A stretch of 40,982 bases of DNA. Source: Acanthaster planci. Taxonomy: Eukaryota; Echinodermata; Asteroidea; Valvatida; Acanthasteridae. Of this stretch, positions 12,401 to 21,624 are shown piece by piece (positions within the stretch are counted from its first letter, which is position 1; every line of letters begins with the position of its first letter). The notes under the pieces are model-generated. The model made no database searches, was not told the origin of the DNA, and was given only the letters and a program-made list of their open reading frames with translations. The position numbers and the translations under genes were made by a program. Location of the stretch: the NCBI RefSeq assembly GCF_001949145.1, contig NW_019091375.1, forward strand, positions 1,956,415 through 1,997,396. Reading direction: 5' to 3'.

Positions 12401-14128
12401 AATCAACCTGGGCAGTACAAAAAGCTACCTTTGAACAACTTATTAAAGGACTTGGGCATTTTTTTTTTTACTTTTTGCCAAGAAATCTTCATAGTTCATT
12501 AAAATGCAATACAGTTGCATACTTTCTTCCTTTTACCGCGAAAAGTTTTTTGGATGCTTCCCGGCAAAAGGGCCAAAGCGCTCACGCCCTTCTGCCGGGC
12601 AGACTACCGTTCAGTTCCTTTTTCAGCTTACGCCTAGGGAAAAATACATGTATGTAGTTTATCGGTGTTCTGTTTTTGTGCGAATTTTCAGATATTTGTT
12701 TAACTTTGAGAGCCAGCTAAATACACCTATATATACATTCAGGAATGTGCAATATTCCTAAACACTTTCTGTTGGGATGCTGGAAACGTATTAATGTTTG
12801 ACTTTATTTACTAATTATCATTTATTTACTTAATTGCTAAGTAAAATGTTTATTTACTACTCGCATAATGATTTAGGACAGCGGGATTTAAGCCTTCGAA
12901 TCGATTTCCAACAAATGTTATTTAGCCCTACGTATGATAACTCCCAGTACTGTAAAAGCTGTGTTTGGCCCAAAATGACTGTTCAAAATGCTCTCTTGGT
13001 ATCAATTTTTTCAACTCTTTCAATTCCAAACCGTTGGTTTTCCCCGGATATTTCAAAACGTTCCTAATTCTAATTCACCTCATGACTTTTTCAATTTAGT
13101 CCAAGGAAAAAAAAGCCCGCCATTTCCAAAACCGATTTCGTGTTTAACCATAAATTTGAAAAAGATGGTTAGTACATTTCAAGACCACGTCGAGAATATT
13201 AGTCATTACAGTTCAAGTTCTTCAAAGGCGTCGCAGAGTAGCAGCATTCAAAAATCGAATTCGTCTGACTGCAATCTCTTTAACACTCTGTTAGGAACAC
13301 TAGTCATCTTTTACTCAAGCACAACTGTACGCATAATATGTTCACAAGTTAAGAAGCGAGGCTCAACCAACACAGAAATCGAGGAAGACAGGTTTTGACG
13401 AAACGTTGCGAGCATGATCAAAATGTTCGACGCAAGACAAATTTTGCTTTCTGAATAACGCCGCTAGGCGCGAGCAAGCCGAAATAGAATCCTCCTGAAA
13501 ACGTCTGACAACTGACGAAATTAAACGCTACCCCCACTAGCGCCATGAATCGATTTCACAGGACGAAATCGAAAAAAACAACAACAAAACACCTCTGTGA
13601 ACTGAAATCAAATTGGATTAAAATAGCCCGGAGAACCTATATTAAGAGCATTGATGGATAGTGTCTAGCAGCCGAGAATTGCCGGTCATAATTTGTACAC
13701 ATAATGTTTTAATGTTCGTCTTTAAAACGAATTTACAAAGTGATATCACGATTGCGTGTGTTTGCTAAACACAGATTTCCATAGAGTGGAGGGCTGCGAT
13801 TTGTTTTCTTCCATGCTATTTTAATTTAAACAATGTAATGGAAACCATGCATTTTAAACAGCACTGTAGAAAGTACCTCTGTGTCGGCAACATGCAGGAC
13901 CAAGGTGTAGTTCGGCAACACATCATTCCTCTTGTTGATATCCTCAATCGCTCGCTTGGCACCGACCAGGGCGCTGTGGCCGAAAAATCGGCTCCAGCCG
14001 TCCTTCTCTGACAGCGGGAAGAGACCGCCGATGTGCAAGGGCGCCTGGTGGGCAGCCTGGGTAGATCCACTGCATCCGTGGACGGCCACTAAAACCACAA
14101 AGCTCCTTAAAAAAACAGACACCGGCAT
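322..14128 (-). CDS. GABBR2-like: Gene B: GABA-B receptor subunit 2-like class C GPCR, exons 1-9 (3' part outside window)
   Basis: Nine exons join in frame from an ATG at 14128 to a phase-1 donor at 322, giving 435 residues plus one base. Residues 1 to about 22 are a signal peptide, and the rest is a nearly complete Venus-flytrap ligand domain. The motifs VAIFGPMLSSLTEVVAE, RYPHIYRMITSA, KDVRIIV.SFYE, KVFC, GPNYVW and GYDG.WALA are shared with gene A. Exons 2-9 have exactly the same lengths and phases as those of gene A. The membrane exons should follow left of position 1: in gene A the TM1 exon lies 480 bp past exon 9, but only 321 bp remain here. I infer a membrane receptor of the same family as gene A, made by tandem duplication. 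I see no frameshift or stop in the visible part. Confidence 0.92.
412..1059. other. Gene B intron 8
   Basis: Unique-looking AT-rich sequence. Short open frames on both strands around 720-960 overlap each other and match nothing I know. Confidence 0.6.
1060..1123 (-). CDS. Gene B exon 8: end of flytrap
   Basis: 64 bp, phase 0 in and phase 1 out, acceptor CAG|GGC, donor TTG|GTGAGC. It encodes GPVKFSQGGDRMGDLLIEQN then I and one base. It matches [20 protein letters not shown] of GABBR2 and has the same length as gene A exon 8. Confidence 0.9.
1472..1702 (-). CDS. Gene B exon 7: flytrap lobes 1-2
   Basis: 77 codons, phase 0-0, acceptor CAG|ACT, donor TCG|GTGAGC. It encodes residues 308-384. TPEEFRQE matches TPQQYE of GABBR2, and GYDGVWALAQAL matches YDGIW. 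S331 occupies the place of the GABBR1 glutamate that binds the amine of GABA. NIS is a possible sequon. Confidence 0.93.
1703..3563. other. Gene B intron 6
   Basis: No gene or clear repeat. A short inverted TTACCGG/CCGGTAA pair near 2330 and 2459 may mark a decayed element, but the arms are too short to call. Confidence 0.5.
3564..3755 (-). CDS. Gene B exon 6: flytrap lobe 2
   Basis: 64 codons, phase 0-0, acceptor CAG|ATA, donor AGG|GTAAGT. It encodes residues 244-307, with IFKLGMYGPNYVWMIPGYYS, then GWW and LDCTPDELK. Y261 replaces the pocket tryptophan of GABBR1 (GW in the vertebrate protein). C276 is the partner of C242. About 40 of 64 residues match gene A. Confidence 0.92.
4265..4515. 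mobile_element. hAT-like MITE, copy 1, in gene B intron 5
   Basis: This 251-bp non-coding element starts CACGGACGT and ends with its inverse. It is flanked by a perfect 8-bp direct repeat, CTTCGTAG, at 4257-4264 and 4516-4523. Nested inside is a second inverted repeat, GCGGCCATTTTACCGAGC, near 4334 and its inverse near 4434. An 8-bp target duplication and CA-starting ends fit the hAT superfamily. It matches the element at 28701-28950 in reverse over its whole length, by eye at over 90 percent. It encodes nothing and would need a transposase supplied in trans. Confidence 0.85.
4619..4684 (-). CDS. Gene B exon 5: flytrap lobe 2
   Basis: 22 codons, phase 0-0, acceptor CAG|CGC, donor AGT|GTAAGT. 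It encodes residues 222-243, RKDVRIIVASFYERMARKVF then CS. Y233 aligns with the GABA-contacting tyrosine of GABBR1, which GABBR2 has lost (Asp there). C242 should pair with C276 of the next exon. A MITE lies only 103 bp into the following intron. Confidence 0.92.
5561..5623. repeat. Tandem 26-bp direct repeat in gene B intron 4
   Basis: A 26-bp unit beginning ACCACATGCAATTATATTCA occurs at 5561-5586 and again, identical, at 5598-5623, separated by an A-rich spacer. It is a local duplication. Confidence 0.8.
5751..5845 (-). other. Possible 5S rRNA-like fragment beside the exon 4 donor
   Basis: On the minus strand, AGATGGGTGACCGC (5772-5785) matches the box C region of 5S rRNA at 13 of 14 positions as I remember it, with TCTGATC upstream at about the right side. 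The remainder is poorly alike. It could be a relic of a 5S-derived SINE or chance. Confidence 0.2.
5846..5947 (-). CDS. Gene B exon 4: flytrap hinge
   Basis: 34 codons, phase 0-0, acceptor CAG|GCA, donor AAG|GTACGT. It encodes residues 188-221, AINELQRLAS...ESFYKDPFEAMERLK, corresponding to ESFSNDP...KKLK of GABBR2. NLS is a possible glycosylation sequon. About 24 of 34 residues match gene A. Confidence 0.92.
5948..8098. other. Gene B intron 3
   Basis: It contains a short GATC/ATCA simple repeat at about 6540-6565 and one TAGGCCTA octamer at 6843. No gene is recognised. Confidence 0.6.
8099..8269 (-). CDS. Gene B exon 3: flytrap lobe 1
   Basis: 57 codons, phase 0-0, acceptor CAG|ATG, donor GGG|GTGAGT. 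It encodes residues 131-187 (SPVLSERERYPHIYRMITSA... FGWDKIATLHE). The first codon is ATG, but it is an internal Met and not a start. S136 aligns with the second carboxylate-binding serine of GABBR1, while I153 stands where GABBR1 has the amine-binding His. About 42 of 57 residues match gene A. Confidence 0.92.
8270..9264. other. Gene B intron 2
   Basis: No gene or long repeat. Two TGACGTCA palindromes lie at 8363-8370 and 8810-8817. Confidence 0.6.
9265..9402 (-). CDS. Gene B exon 2: flytrap lobe 1
   Basis: 46 codons, phase 0-0, acceptor CAG|GGA, donor GAG|GTGAAG. It encodes residues 85-130, including FGPMLSSLTEVVAEVIGKWN, the loop that holds the carboxylate-binding serine in GABBR1 (here S113). 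The cysteine found here in vertebrate subunits is replaced, as is its partner at the exon start (GSMP). 41 of 46 residues match gene A exon 2, the most conserved exon of the pair. Confidence 0.93.
10337..10599. repeat. Tandem duplication, 2 x about 132 bp
   Basis: The unit beginning CCCTGGAAGCAAGGGATG occupies 10337-10468 and is repeated directly at 10469-10599 with only a handful of substitutions and one lost T. It is a recent local duplication with no coding content. Confidence 0.9.
12261..12601. mobile_element. Foldback element with palindromic arms
   Basis: The left arm at 12261-12310 (TGCCTGGCAGAAGGGC... CCCTTTTGCTGGGAAGC) returns inverted at about 12553-12601. Each arm is itself a hairpin built from GGCAGAAGGGC and GCCCTTTTGCCGG, and the same core occurs a third time near 12331-12351. 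It is non-coding and MITE-like, with no clear target duplication. Confidence 0.65.
13877..14128 (-). CDS. Gene B exon 1: signal peptide and start of ligand domain
   Basis: 84 codons, phase 0, donor GAG|GTACTT. The only ATG in this frame is at 14128, with A at -3; the frame open upstream of it has no ATG. Residues 1 to about 22 (MPVSVFLRSFVVLVAVHGCS...) are a typical signal peptide. HIGGLFPLS..DGW and GAKRAIEDIN match the first strand and helix of the GABA-B flytrap, and W45 aligns with the pocket tryptophan of GABBR1. NYT at 73 is a glycosylation sequon. An AG just upstream of the ATG would allow a separate 5' UTR exon. Confidence 0.9.
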
Positions 14129-14435
14129 CGTCTTTCTGTTTGAATTTTGAAGGCGTGAATGTCTCAACCTATGCTTTTCAAAATACTTTTATTAAAGGGG
14201 TGACTCGTCCATTTTGTTGGAGGGGGTCGTTGGACGGTTTCATTTTCACGAGCAGGATTGTCAACGTATTGTGACTGTGTATAGGCAGAACAAGATATGG
14301 GTCTACATTGGTCAAAGCTTTTTATTCCGACTGCAAGTTTTACTCTTACACAAAACAGAATTAAATTTTGTGGCTCTGCGATTCTGATTGGATGCAAACG
14401 TTCCCATTGTTCTTAACCAAAACGGCACATCAACG

Positions 14436-14447
14436 TGCGCATGCGCA
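14436..14447. promoter_or_regulatory. Palindromic NRF1-type site upstream of gene B
   Basis: TGCGCATGCGCA is a perfect match to the NRF1 consensus and lies about 310 bp upstream of the gene B ATG, where a promoter would be expected. CpG-containing 12-mers like this are rare by chance in AT-rich DNA. No TATA box or transcription start can be placed. Confidence 0.3.
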
Positions 14448-15197
14448 AAGACAGAAAGTGATAGACAGTCCAGCATGAGCATTGGTAACGATCGTTTTCA
14501 AGCGAACTTGAAGAAAACGAACGTTGATATGTTTTTTGCATCATAAATGGTTAGATAAAAACAAAGTCACAAATCATCTTATGTCTTTTGGTTGATTAAT
14601 TAAAAATCTTAGTTTAAGAAGTCTTAATGTATCCCAACGGATACCAGCGCTTCCTTTAGACTAGTATTAATGCGTGTTACCCTTTCAAGGTATCAATAAT
14701 GATGGTTTGTAATATCGTTGTTAATGATGGGCTTACTGGAAATGGGGTTTGTTGGATGTTATCCTCCAACAAATGCCGGTTCTGTTAGAGAACGAATTCA
14801 GTAAATCAAATCAAGTACGGCTTGGATTATCAGTGCATCTTGATACAGTGTTCTTTCTTTGATCGCCAAGGTCGCCCTCAGTTAGCTACACAGATCTCGA
14901 CTCCCTTTAATGCACATTTCTTCAGTGGTGAATAAAAAGGAAAGGTTTTTTCCAGTGGGTATTGTGCAGTCGCATTAATCGGTTTTAGTGTGAAATTATC
15001 TTTCGGTTTTGTGTCGATGGCCAATTTAAGTTTGAAATAGCTGGCGGCGGCTTTAATGTGAGAAATGAGAGGACAAAAAAGTATACCTTTTAGCAACGGT
15101 AGCGAGCCGCCTTTCCCGTGCATTTCTCATATCCACGATGCACGGCTTTCCACTTTTGTAAATTCCATTTAAGGCAGCGTATAGGATTTGAAAGATG

Positions 15198-15198
<1 letters not shown>

Positions 15199-15229
<31 letters not shown>

Positions 15230-15262
15230 CTTTGGTTTTGTTTTGTTTTGTTTTTTGGGGGG
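15199..15262. repeat. T/G-rich low-complexity tract
   Basis: Runs of TTTTG and TTTG with poly-T, ending in a G-run. It accounts for the lysine-rich and phenylalanine-rich open frames on either strand. Confidence 0.85.
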
Positions 15263-17537
15263 CAAAGGCCGATCCTTTGAAAATACAATTCGTTCAAATA
15301 CAGCAATCGTTAACGGGCGCAACGAAAACGTTCGTGAAGCATTGAGCTGGGTTAAAAGTTAACAGCTTTTTTTTCTCAAAGCAGTGATATCGAAAATTGA
15401 AAAAAGTTCGTGTAGTTATACACAAAGTAAGTCATAAACCCCCACATCGGCGAATCTGGACAAAATGAAATATGTCGCCACCAACACTACGAAGCAGCAC
15501 TCAACTGCACTTGCGTGCAACTTCGTGAAAACCATGTTTACAATTTTGGTTTCACAAAATAGCACCCATGTGTACTTTGTCAATATAGCATGTATAAAAA
15601 CACTTTGAAAAGGTCTAAAATGATTTGATTCACCCGTAAATATGTGACTTAACTAGAAATTGTTTAAGAAGACTGATCATGAGGTCTTCTACCCCGAAAG
15701 GAAGGTGTAATTTTTGAAGGTGTGAAAAGTACCTTTAAACAATTATTTCTCTCTTTTCTGAATCCAAGCTCTCCAACACTAAATAGGCTTAAAATTTTTG
15801 AATGAATGAGGGGGTAATAGGAAATGAGAGAAATCATGTTTAACGTAAATAATATTCTTTAAAAATTGCACTTACAGAAACACAAGTCTACAGTATGTTC
15901 CATACTTTAATGCATCTACTGTCTTTGGTTGAGGAAATGAACAGGGCTGCTATCATACTCACACGGCGAGCACACTAGATGATGTTCATTGGCGGAAAGA
16001 AGATTGATATTAATATTCATGGTTACATTTAATTAACAGAGCACTATTTATAGTACTGCAACAATTAACGTACATGTTCCATATTATTGTAATTTGTGAG
16101 GTGTGGCTGCTGTGTCTGTATATAAACGGAGTAGAGTTCAATAGAATAGAATACAACTATTTTTATTGCATTTCACTATGATATAATAGACTCGTTGATG
16201 CACCTGCAATATGAAGCAATCGGTCGATGTGCGCGAAGGCTCCATCGCTGCGTGTATTGGTCGGTCTTGGGGCATGATTTGTCAATATTTCCGCCATGAC
16301 TGCGAGCCAATCATCCGTTTTTATTTTTGATTCATAACTGTAAAATACTGTTTTAAAAAAAAGGAAGTGGAGTTTCCGTGCTGAATCGACCAAAAGCGCA
16401 GATAGATCAGACGGTCGCGCAGATTGGCCGATTTGGGCCATTGTTTTTAAATTTAATATTCTGTGAACCATCTAAACATCATTTAAATCAGAAATGTATG
16501 GCCGTCAGGAGAAAAATGTCCCAATTGAAAGGAAATACTTCTCCGGACAGCTAGGAAAACAGATTCAGAAAAGCACTTTCACAAACGTGAAGCTTAGTTT
16601 TTAATCACGGAGTTTATTACATTTTTGATGAATTAGATGCAAGAGACCCTGCACAGTTGATTAAACAATAGAGTGCTAACTTCAGAAGCCAAGGCCTAAT
16701 TACAGGTTGAAAATGGGGCTCTCCTTGGGGTCGTCCAACATAATTGTTTTCAATTAATTTGTAATAAGTTGCACATAAACTGAAACATACTCGAGTGCAC
16801 TGCTCAACCATTGCAATGCTTAGGGCTGTGCAGTCAATCAACTATCATTCTATGCACCATGCTCCTTTCTAGCAACAAAAATACTAAAACTCTCATTAAT
16901 TAACGGTGCCTAAGAACAAACCTGACGTACATTCCGCTCATTGAATACCGTATACTCCGAGAAAAACAATGTTCTAGGATTTCAATTTCTGATCCAAAGT
17001 TTCTGAAACATTTTGGGGGGCTGGCGCTTGCATTTAGCGTCTGTGGCACAATTTCACGTTCAGTGGAACGCACTGAGAAAATGTCACGCACTGAACCAAT
17101 GAATTAAAAAAAAACTTTGCGTGCGTGTATCGTAAAACGCTTGCCTTATTGTAATTGAATCTAATATAGTCTTTAGACACATTGTGGGCAACGGCCTTCC
17201 TTCTTCGTTTTCTGCATAATGGCAACTTGCCAGAAAGAACAACTTCACAGGGAGTGTCCCATAACTGTTTTTAAACCAAGTATGCTTTTCAACAGTCATT
17301 GAACAGGGCAACCGTACTTTTTGGATAATTCTAAATCATGGACTTTACCTTTAAGACACATATTACACAGATGAGACAGAGTTTAATCCAATACATCCTG
17401 AAAATGGGGTATTCTGAGAGTATCCCCGCAATTACTGAGGGGCTGGTAACCAGCAGGCCTCAAGCTGGACACGTACACCGTATCTTCAATCGACTCTGCT
17501 GAAGAACATAATATGTAAGTTAACTTAAAGGCTTTTC

Positions 17538-17741
17538 TTATCGAGTACTGCTAATCGAGTACGAGTACTTTGATGATCGAGTACAAGTTTTGGATGTCGA
17601 GTTCCGAGTATTTTGTAGCCCGAGTAAAAGAACTGTAGTTCGAGAACGAGTACTTGGACGTCCGAGTACAAGTACGAGTACTCTGAAAATGGTACTCGAG
17701 TAGTACTCGAGTACGAGTACCAAGTACGAGTACTTCAACAC
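17538..17741. repeat. Degenerate GAGTAC array
   Basis: About 200 bp made of variants of CGAGTAC and its inverse GTACTCG, closest to perfect at 17690-17735. The unit is partly self-complementary, so the tract can fold. It is satellite-like and non-coding. Confidence 0.85.
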
Positions 17742-18424
17742 TGGAACATATTCAGGATCATTTTATATTTCTGTATTTTTACTACACCAAAAGAAGTACC
17801 CCGTACAGCCTTTCCCAAAATGTACAGCAACCAAAGGAGAAGTCGTGTGTCTCAAATAATAATTAAACAAAACCACCTCATAAAAAACAGCTATGCCCAA
17901 ACTCAAAGTAATCTAATTGCTGGGCCAGATGTCAAGTACCAACGATGGCATCCTGTAGCCGCGTTCAATGAGACATTATTCTACCTCCCGCTCGTTATCC
18001 AGCCTTCCGCCTGTTATTTCAGCGACGCGTGCCGCGGACAAAAAGTCTCTGCCCCATCACTACCTATCGGGATCCGGAGACAGGGCACGACGGCTCACGC
18101 TTGCCCACTGTTAAAAATTCTGGCGCAGCCGAGTCACGTAGCCCTGCAAAATTTGCCTTGCCCTTTGCTGTGTTTCAAAAGCTTTCTCGCCGTCAAAATC
18201 TTCCGAAAGCACTAAACAAGCAAACCGATGACACGAAATTGGATCCGCGGGCAGCTGTGCTTTCTACACAGCAGAATATAAAAGAAATTGCACTGACAGG
18301 TTTGGGCTACCGGAATGAATACTGACATTATAGTTGAGCAGGTCGCATAGCAACAACACGTTCGATTGTCAGTTAGCGTTGGCATACTTTTCCAAAGGTG
18401 AGATTTTGTGCTACGAGCCTTGAG

Positions 18425-18592
18425 CTGGACCAAGAGAGGGCGTAATTTCCTTAGCAATGGCGGTTCCTTTGGCCAGAACTACACTTTGCTGGTTTACGAA
18501 CGACTTGGAAATGCTCACGTTACAGTAGCATCGCTACCAGCAAAATGAACACTCCTGACCATTATAGTTCTTTTCAACCGACTAGGGTATAT
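18425..18592 (-). repeat. 190-bp interspersed repeat, inverted copy
   Basis: Reverse copy of the family at 19384, 20551 and 27846. It contains the inverse of the GGCGCC..CTTTGG and CCTCCGTTGCT block, and its far end reads CTTTTCAACCGACTAGG, the inverse of the GGTTGAAAAG start. Confidence 0.65.
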
Positions 18593-18992
18593 GCTCCAGT
18601 CGGATAAAACAATAGAGAGTAAAGAAACAACAGAGCAATGGCAAAGCAATTAAAATACGGCGGGTGAAGTGTGCTCCTCGTGGAAAAGTTGCATTTGCCC
18701 TGAATTTTCTGACGTCAGAGGTATTTCATTCATTTTTTTTCACACTTGCGCTGCATTGGCGAAGGGTAGGTTTAGCCTAAGAAATCGACACTTTGACCCT
18801 ATATATTTTAATAACAATGCACACTAAAATGTCCAGAAGTGAGTGGCTACTCCCTAACTACTTGAGCAACATGCTTTATCGTCGACGCCTTTAGAGGCTT
18901 GTCTCTAATACTGTGATCAGTCAGCTAGTTCGAATGTTCTAAATGTGGAAGAGTTAAAAACTCACTTTTTGAAAATTTAATCTCTAAAGGAA

Positions 18993-19173
18993 TGAGTCCC
19001 TTTCAAACCACTCCAAAAAGTAAAAAAAAACACAAACGAGTGAAAACCACTTCAAAGAGGAGCCAAACACCACAGCTCTTTTTGCAGATGTCGTTTGTAT
19101 GGCTCCTGAAGGAGTGGAGATATCACTCTTTTAGAGTGGTTTTCTCTCTTGTAATTTTTAATAAAGGGACTCA
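18993..19173. mobile_element. Short inverted-repeat element, TGAGTCCCTTT ends
   Basis: TGAGTCCCTTT at 18993 returns inverted, ending at 19173. The interior is rich in inverted ACCACTC/GAGTGGT motifs (AACCACTCC, AGAGTGGTT). It is 181 bp, non-coding and MITE-like, with an uncertain target site. Confidence 0.55.
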
Positions 19174-19383
19174 CTCTCCCTGAGAGGGAGGTTTTGTGAG
19201 AGAACACACATAGGGGAGTTGACATTGGATACCCCCTTGCCTTCAAAGAGGTCCGAGGGGTTGCATACATCATGGAGACCGCTGGTAGTACTTTCAATAA
19301 TCTGTCATTTCTCACGTACATTACATTTGATGCGTCAGGATTGTTATTATATTATTATTATTGACACCATCATGTTTGCTTTG

Positions 19384-19567
19384 AGCAGAAAACCTCCTCA
19401 TCGGTTGAAACGAGATGGCATGCTGGTCGAAGTGTTTGTTTAGTTGGTAGCGATCTGCACGCAATGCATGCATCTCACTGAACCAGCGAAAAGACGTTCC
19501 TATGCCAACGGAGCCTCCGTTGCTAGGAAAATCGCGCCCTCTCTTGTTCTAGCTCGGTGCCCAACTA
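19384..19567 (+). repeat. 190-bp interspersed repeat, copy
   Basis: Starts GAGCAGAAAACCTCCTCATC then GGTTGAAACGAG. Later shared blocks are TAGCGATCTGC, GAGCCTCCGTTGCTAGGAAA and GCGCCCTCTCTTG. It is diverged from its relatives and has no coding potential. Confidence 0.7.
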
Positions 19568-20016
19568 GTTTTAGTGGCAAAAACCATGAAATGTGACGAC
19601 CTATTATATATGTACGTACTGAGTGTAGCAGGTCAGAAGCGTCATTGTGCTGTCTTAAAGGAAAGAGGCGACTTTTTTAACACGACATGCTGCGAAAATC
19701 CGACTTGAATAAAGGCTAACACCTTAGCTCTGGAGGAGTTTTTTCAAGGGGAAGTACAGTCCCAAATAAATTTCGGGAAACTTCCACAAGGCATTAATAC
19801 TAGTCTCCTCTCAAGAACAATTACCCCATGGGACAGAGCATGTGCATCCATAGGCAGGTGCGTGATTAAAAAACAAAGACGCAGGAGGGAGAAGGTATCG
19901 AGACTATGCAGCTTCAAACTTTCACATGTACATACGTGTATGTCTAATTTTCCACAGGAATCCACTGAAACGTAATTTATGGAAACAGCAAAATCACTTG
20001 TGTCGCAATGTCGTGA

Positions 20017-20227
20017 TGAAAATAAATCTGGTAAACATAAAAGACATAAAAAGAACGCTGATGATGTCCTCGCCTGCGGGTCGGGCGTTAGTCGCGTCCA
20101 TGCTCCTGAGCAGGTCTTAAACGTTGAAGACCTGCTCCAGAGCATTGACACGAGTAATGCCCGACCCACAGGCAAGGGCATCATCAGCGTTCTTGTATGT
20201 CTTTTATGTTTACCAGATTTATTTTCA
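20017..20227. repeat. Long near-perfect palindrome (foldback)
   Basis: Arms of about 100 bp face each other around a short loop near 20118. The left arm opens TGAAAATAAATCTGGTAAAC and the right arm closes with its inverse. Matching inner blocks are AACGCTGATGATG/CATCATCAGCGTT and GAGCAGGTCTT/AAGACCTGCTC. A transcript from either strand would form a long hairpin. No coding content. Confidence 0.85.
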
Positions 20228-20550
20228 GAAAAAAATAACAAATAAAAAAAACAACAACGTGCGTTTAAGGCCGGCCAGTAACATATTTATTCTCTTATTA
20301 AAAACATGACTCTGCAACTTTTTTATCTGAAATCAAAATCTTAGAATAGGGGTTTTTGTCAAGAGTATACAATCTTCTCTGGGCTGCAACGTCATCAGGT
20401 ATGTTCATAGGCTCCCAACTGAAGGTTTAGAACAACTGTGTTGGCTTATAGAGGAGTAAAATACACAAATGACAAAGATGAACTGCTGCTGACATGATGG
20501 TTTCAACATCGTGGAGTAAATGCGGCGACTGTAGGCATCGCAAGCGCCTT

Positions 20551-20738
20551 GAGCAAAAACACGCCCTCATCGGTTGAAAAGAGCCATGTTAGTGGAGAGT
20601 GTTCATATTGTCGGTAGCGAATGCAACTGCAGCGGGTGTCACAGTCGTTCGTGGACTATCAAAGTGAAGCTCCGACCAAAGGTGCCTCCGTTGCTTGGAA
20701 AATTGCGCCCCTTCTTTGGTCCTGCTCAGGGCCCAAAG
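20551..20738 (+). repeat. 190-bp interspersed repeat, copy
   Basis: Starts GAGCAAAAACACGCCCTCAT then CGGTTGAAAAGAGCC. It shares TCGGTAGCGAATG, CCTCCGTTGCTTGGAAAATT and GCGCCCCTTCTTTGGTC with its relatives. Orientation is the same as the 19384 copy. Confidence 0.7.
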
Positions 20739-21247
20739 TCAGGCAAAACGTGGACCTGCAGCTTGCTGTAAACAAGAGCCTACTTTCATAACCACCAAAA
20801 GGAACATCATTTGTGTTTCTCAAAGCGACGAAAAGAAAACTAAATTGCGTCATCCTACAGAGGAAATCGGCCAGGCAGAAGACGAAACATGTCGTAGTAG
20901 ACCACACTGATAAAATGTGGGTTTTTTCACTCCATATTCGGCATTGGGCCTAAATCACTGCCCCTGGTTTTTACTCCCTGGAAGAGAATGCCTGCTTCGG
21001 GTTAGTGCGTGTAACAACAAATATGGATAACTTATATAACCCAATTATTTGGGGACAACAGAAAAACTGCTATACGCCATCTTGAAACAGCGATGAGAAA
21101 ATTTCAATCTTTGGTTCTCGTTTATAGTCAAAAGAAAGACGTAATACAAGCACTACGATAGTAGCAAACAAATGTATAAATAAATGAAATAACCAATGAC
21201 CAAAATAGAAACGGAAAAAAACGTCCCGAGTGCGACTCCAGTATAGT

Positions 21248-21253
21248 TTTATT
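21248..21253 (-). terminator. Candidate polyadenylation signal of gene A
   Basis: AATAAA on the minus strand, about 180 bases past the gene A stop codon. It is the first such hexamer I noticed downstream, so a 3' UTR of about 200 bases is likely. This rests on the motif only. Confidence 0.5.
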
Positions 21254-21432
21254 TGTAGGGTGGTGAGTCTAAGTGAGCAGTAACGTGATCTATATACAAA
21301 CCGTGCATATTCAATAGCGATGTACCAAGAGCTCCGTCACTGAAATAGCAGTGTAGGCCACATGGCAACCCCAGGCAACAGCTGTACCAGTATGGTGGTT
21401 GATGTGGCCAAAATGCAGGCCAGTCAACCGCC

Positions 21433-21624
21433 TCAAGATTTCACGGAGTTAGGTGCAGCATCCAGCAATGCCCCAGTCGTGCGGGACTCCACCACTGCGC
21501 TGGTTGTCGGCAGGTCGTTGCCAAGCGCGCCCGTAGTCACTCTGGGCGCCCCTACAGTCGTTCCGAACCTCGTTCCCAGGAAAGACTCGTCTGCAACGGT
21601 GTTCTTGCGGTAGACCGCAACAAT
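21433..21624 (-). CDS. Gene A exon 16: short C-terminal tail and stop
   Basis: 63 codons plus TGA, phase 0 in, acceptor TAG|ATT. It begins IVAVYRKN directly after LFIPK, as expected of the TM7 exit. It is then rich in Thr, Ser, Gly and Ala and ends NSVKS. No heptad pattern or coiled coil is visible, and there is no RXR-type ER retention motif. Vertebrate GABBR2 tails are roughly three times longer and contain a coiled coil. Confidence 0.85.
   Translation of the reverse strand: MVAVYRKNTVADESFLGTRFGTTVGAPRVTTGALGNDLPTTSAVVESRTTGALLDAAPNSVKS

Larger units (their letters stand above)
9403..13876. other. Gene B intron 1 (4.5 kb)
   Basis: The longest intron in the window. It holds an A-run near 9544, a tandem duplication (10337-10599), a TTTA simple repeat near 11360 and a foldback element (12261-12601). 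A 136-codon open frame on the plus strand at 12988-13398 matches no family I know and is judged non-coding. Confidence 0.6.
14129..21432. other. Intergenic region between gene B and gene A
   Basis: It holds the gene B promoter side and the gene A 3' end, plus T/G-rich simple sequence, a GAGTAC-type array, two inverted-repeat elements and three copies of a 190-bp repeat. Open frames such as 102 codons at 16163-16471 (-), 131 at 17820-18215 (+) and 165 at 19744-20241 (-) match nothing known, and the last overlaps a palindrome. I see no gene. Confidence 0.6.

Noticed and set aside
14129-14167. Earlier start for gene B (13 extra residues)
   Set aside because: The open frame begins with TTG, not ATG. 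The first ATG is at 14128 and gives a good signal peptide.
16163-16471. 102-codon open frame on the minus strand
   Set aside because: No recognisable domain, splice context or relation to either receptor gene. Not supportable as a gene.
17820-18325. Two overlapping plus-strand open frames (131 and 98 codons)
   Set aside because: They overlap in different frames, resemble no protein family I know, and show no splice or start context.
19744-20241. 165-codon open frame on the minus strand
   Set aside because: Half of it runs through the long palindrome at 20017-20227, which yields mirrored open frames on both strands.
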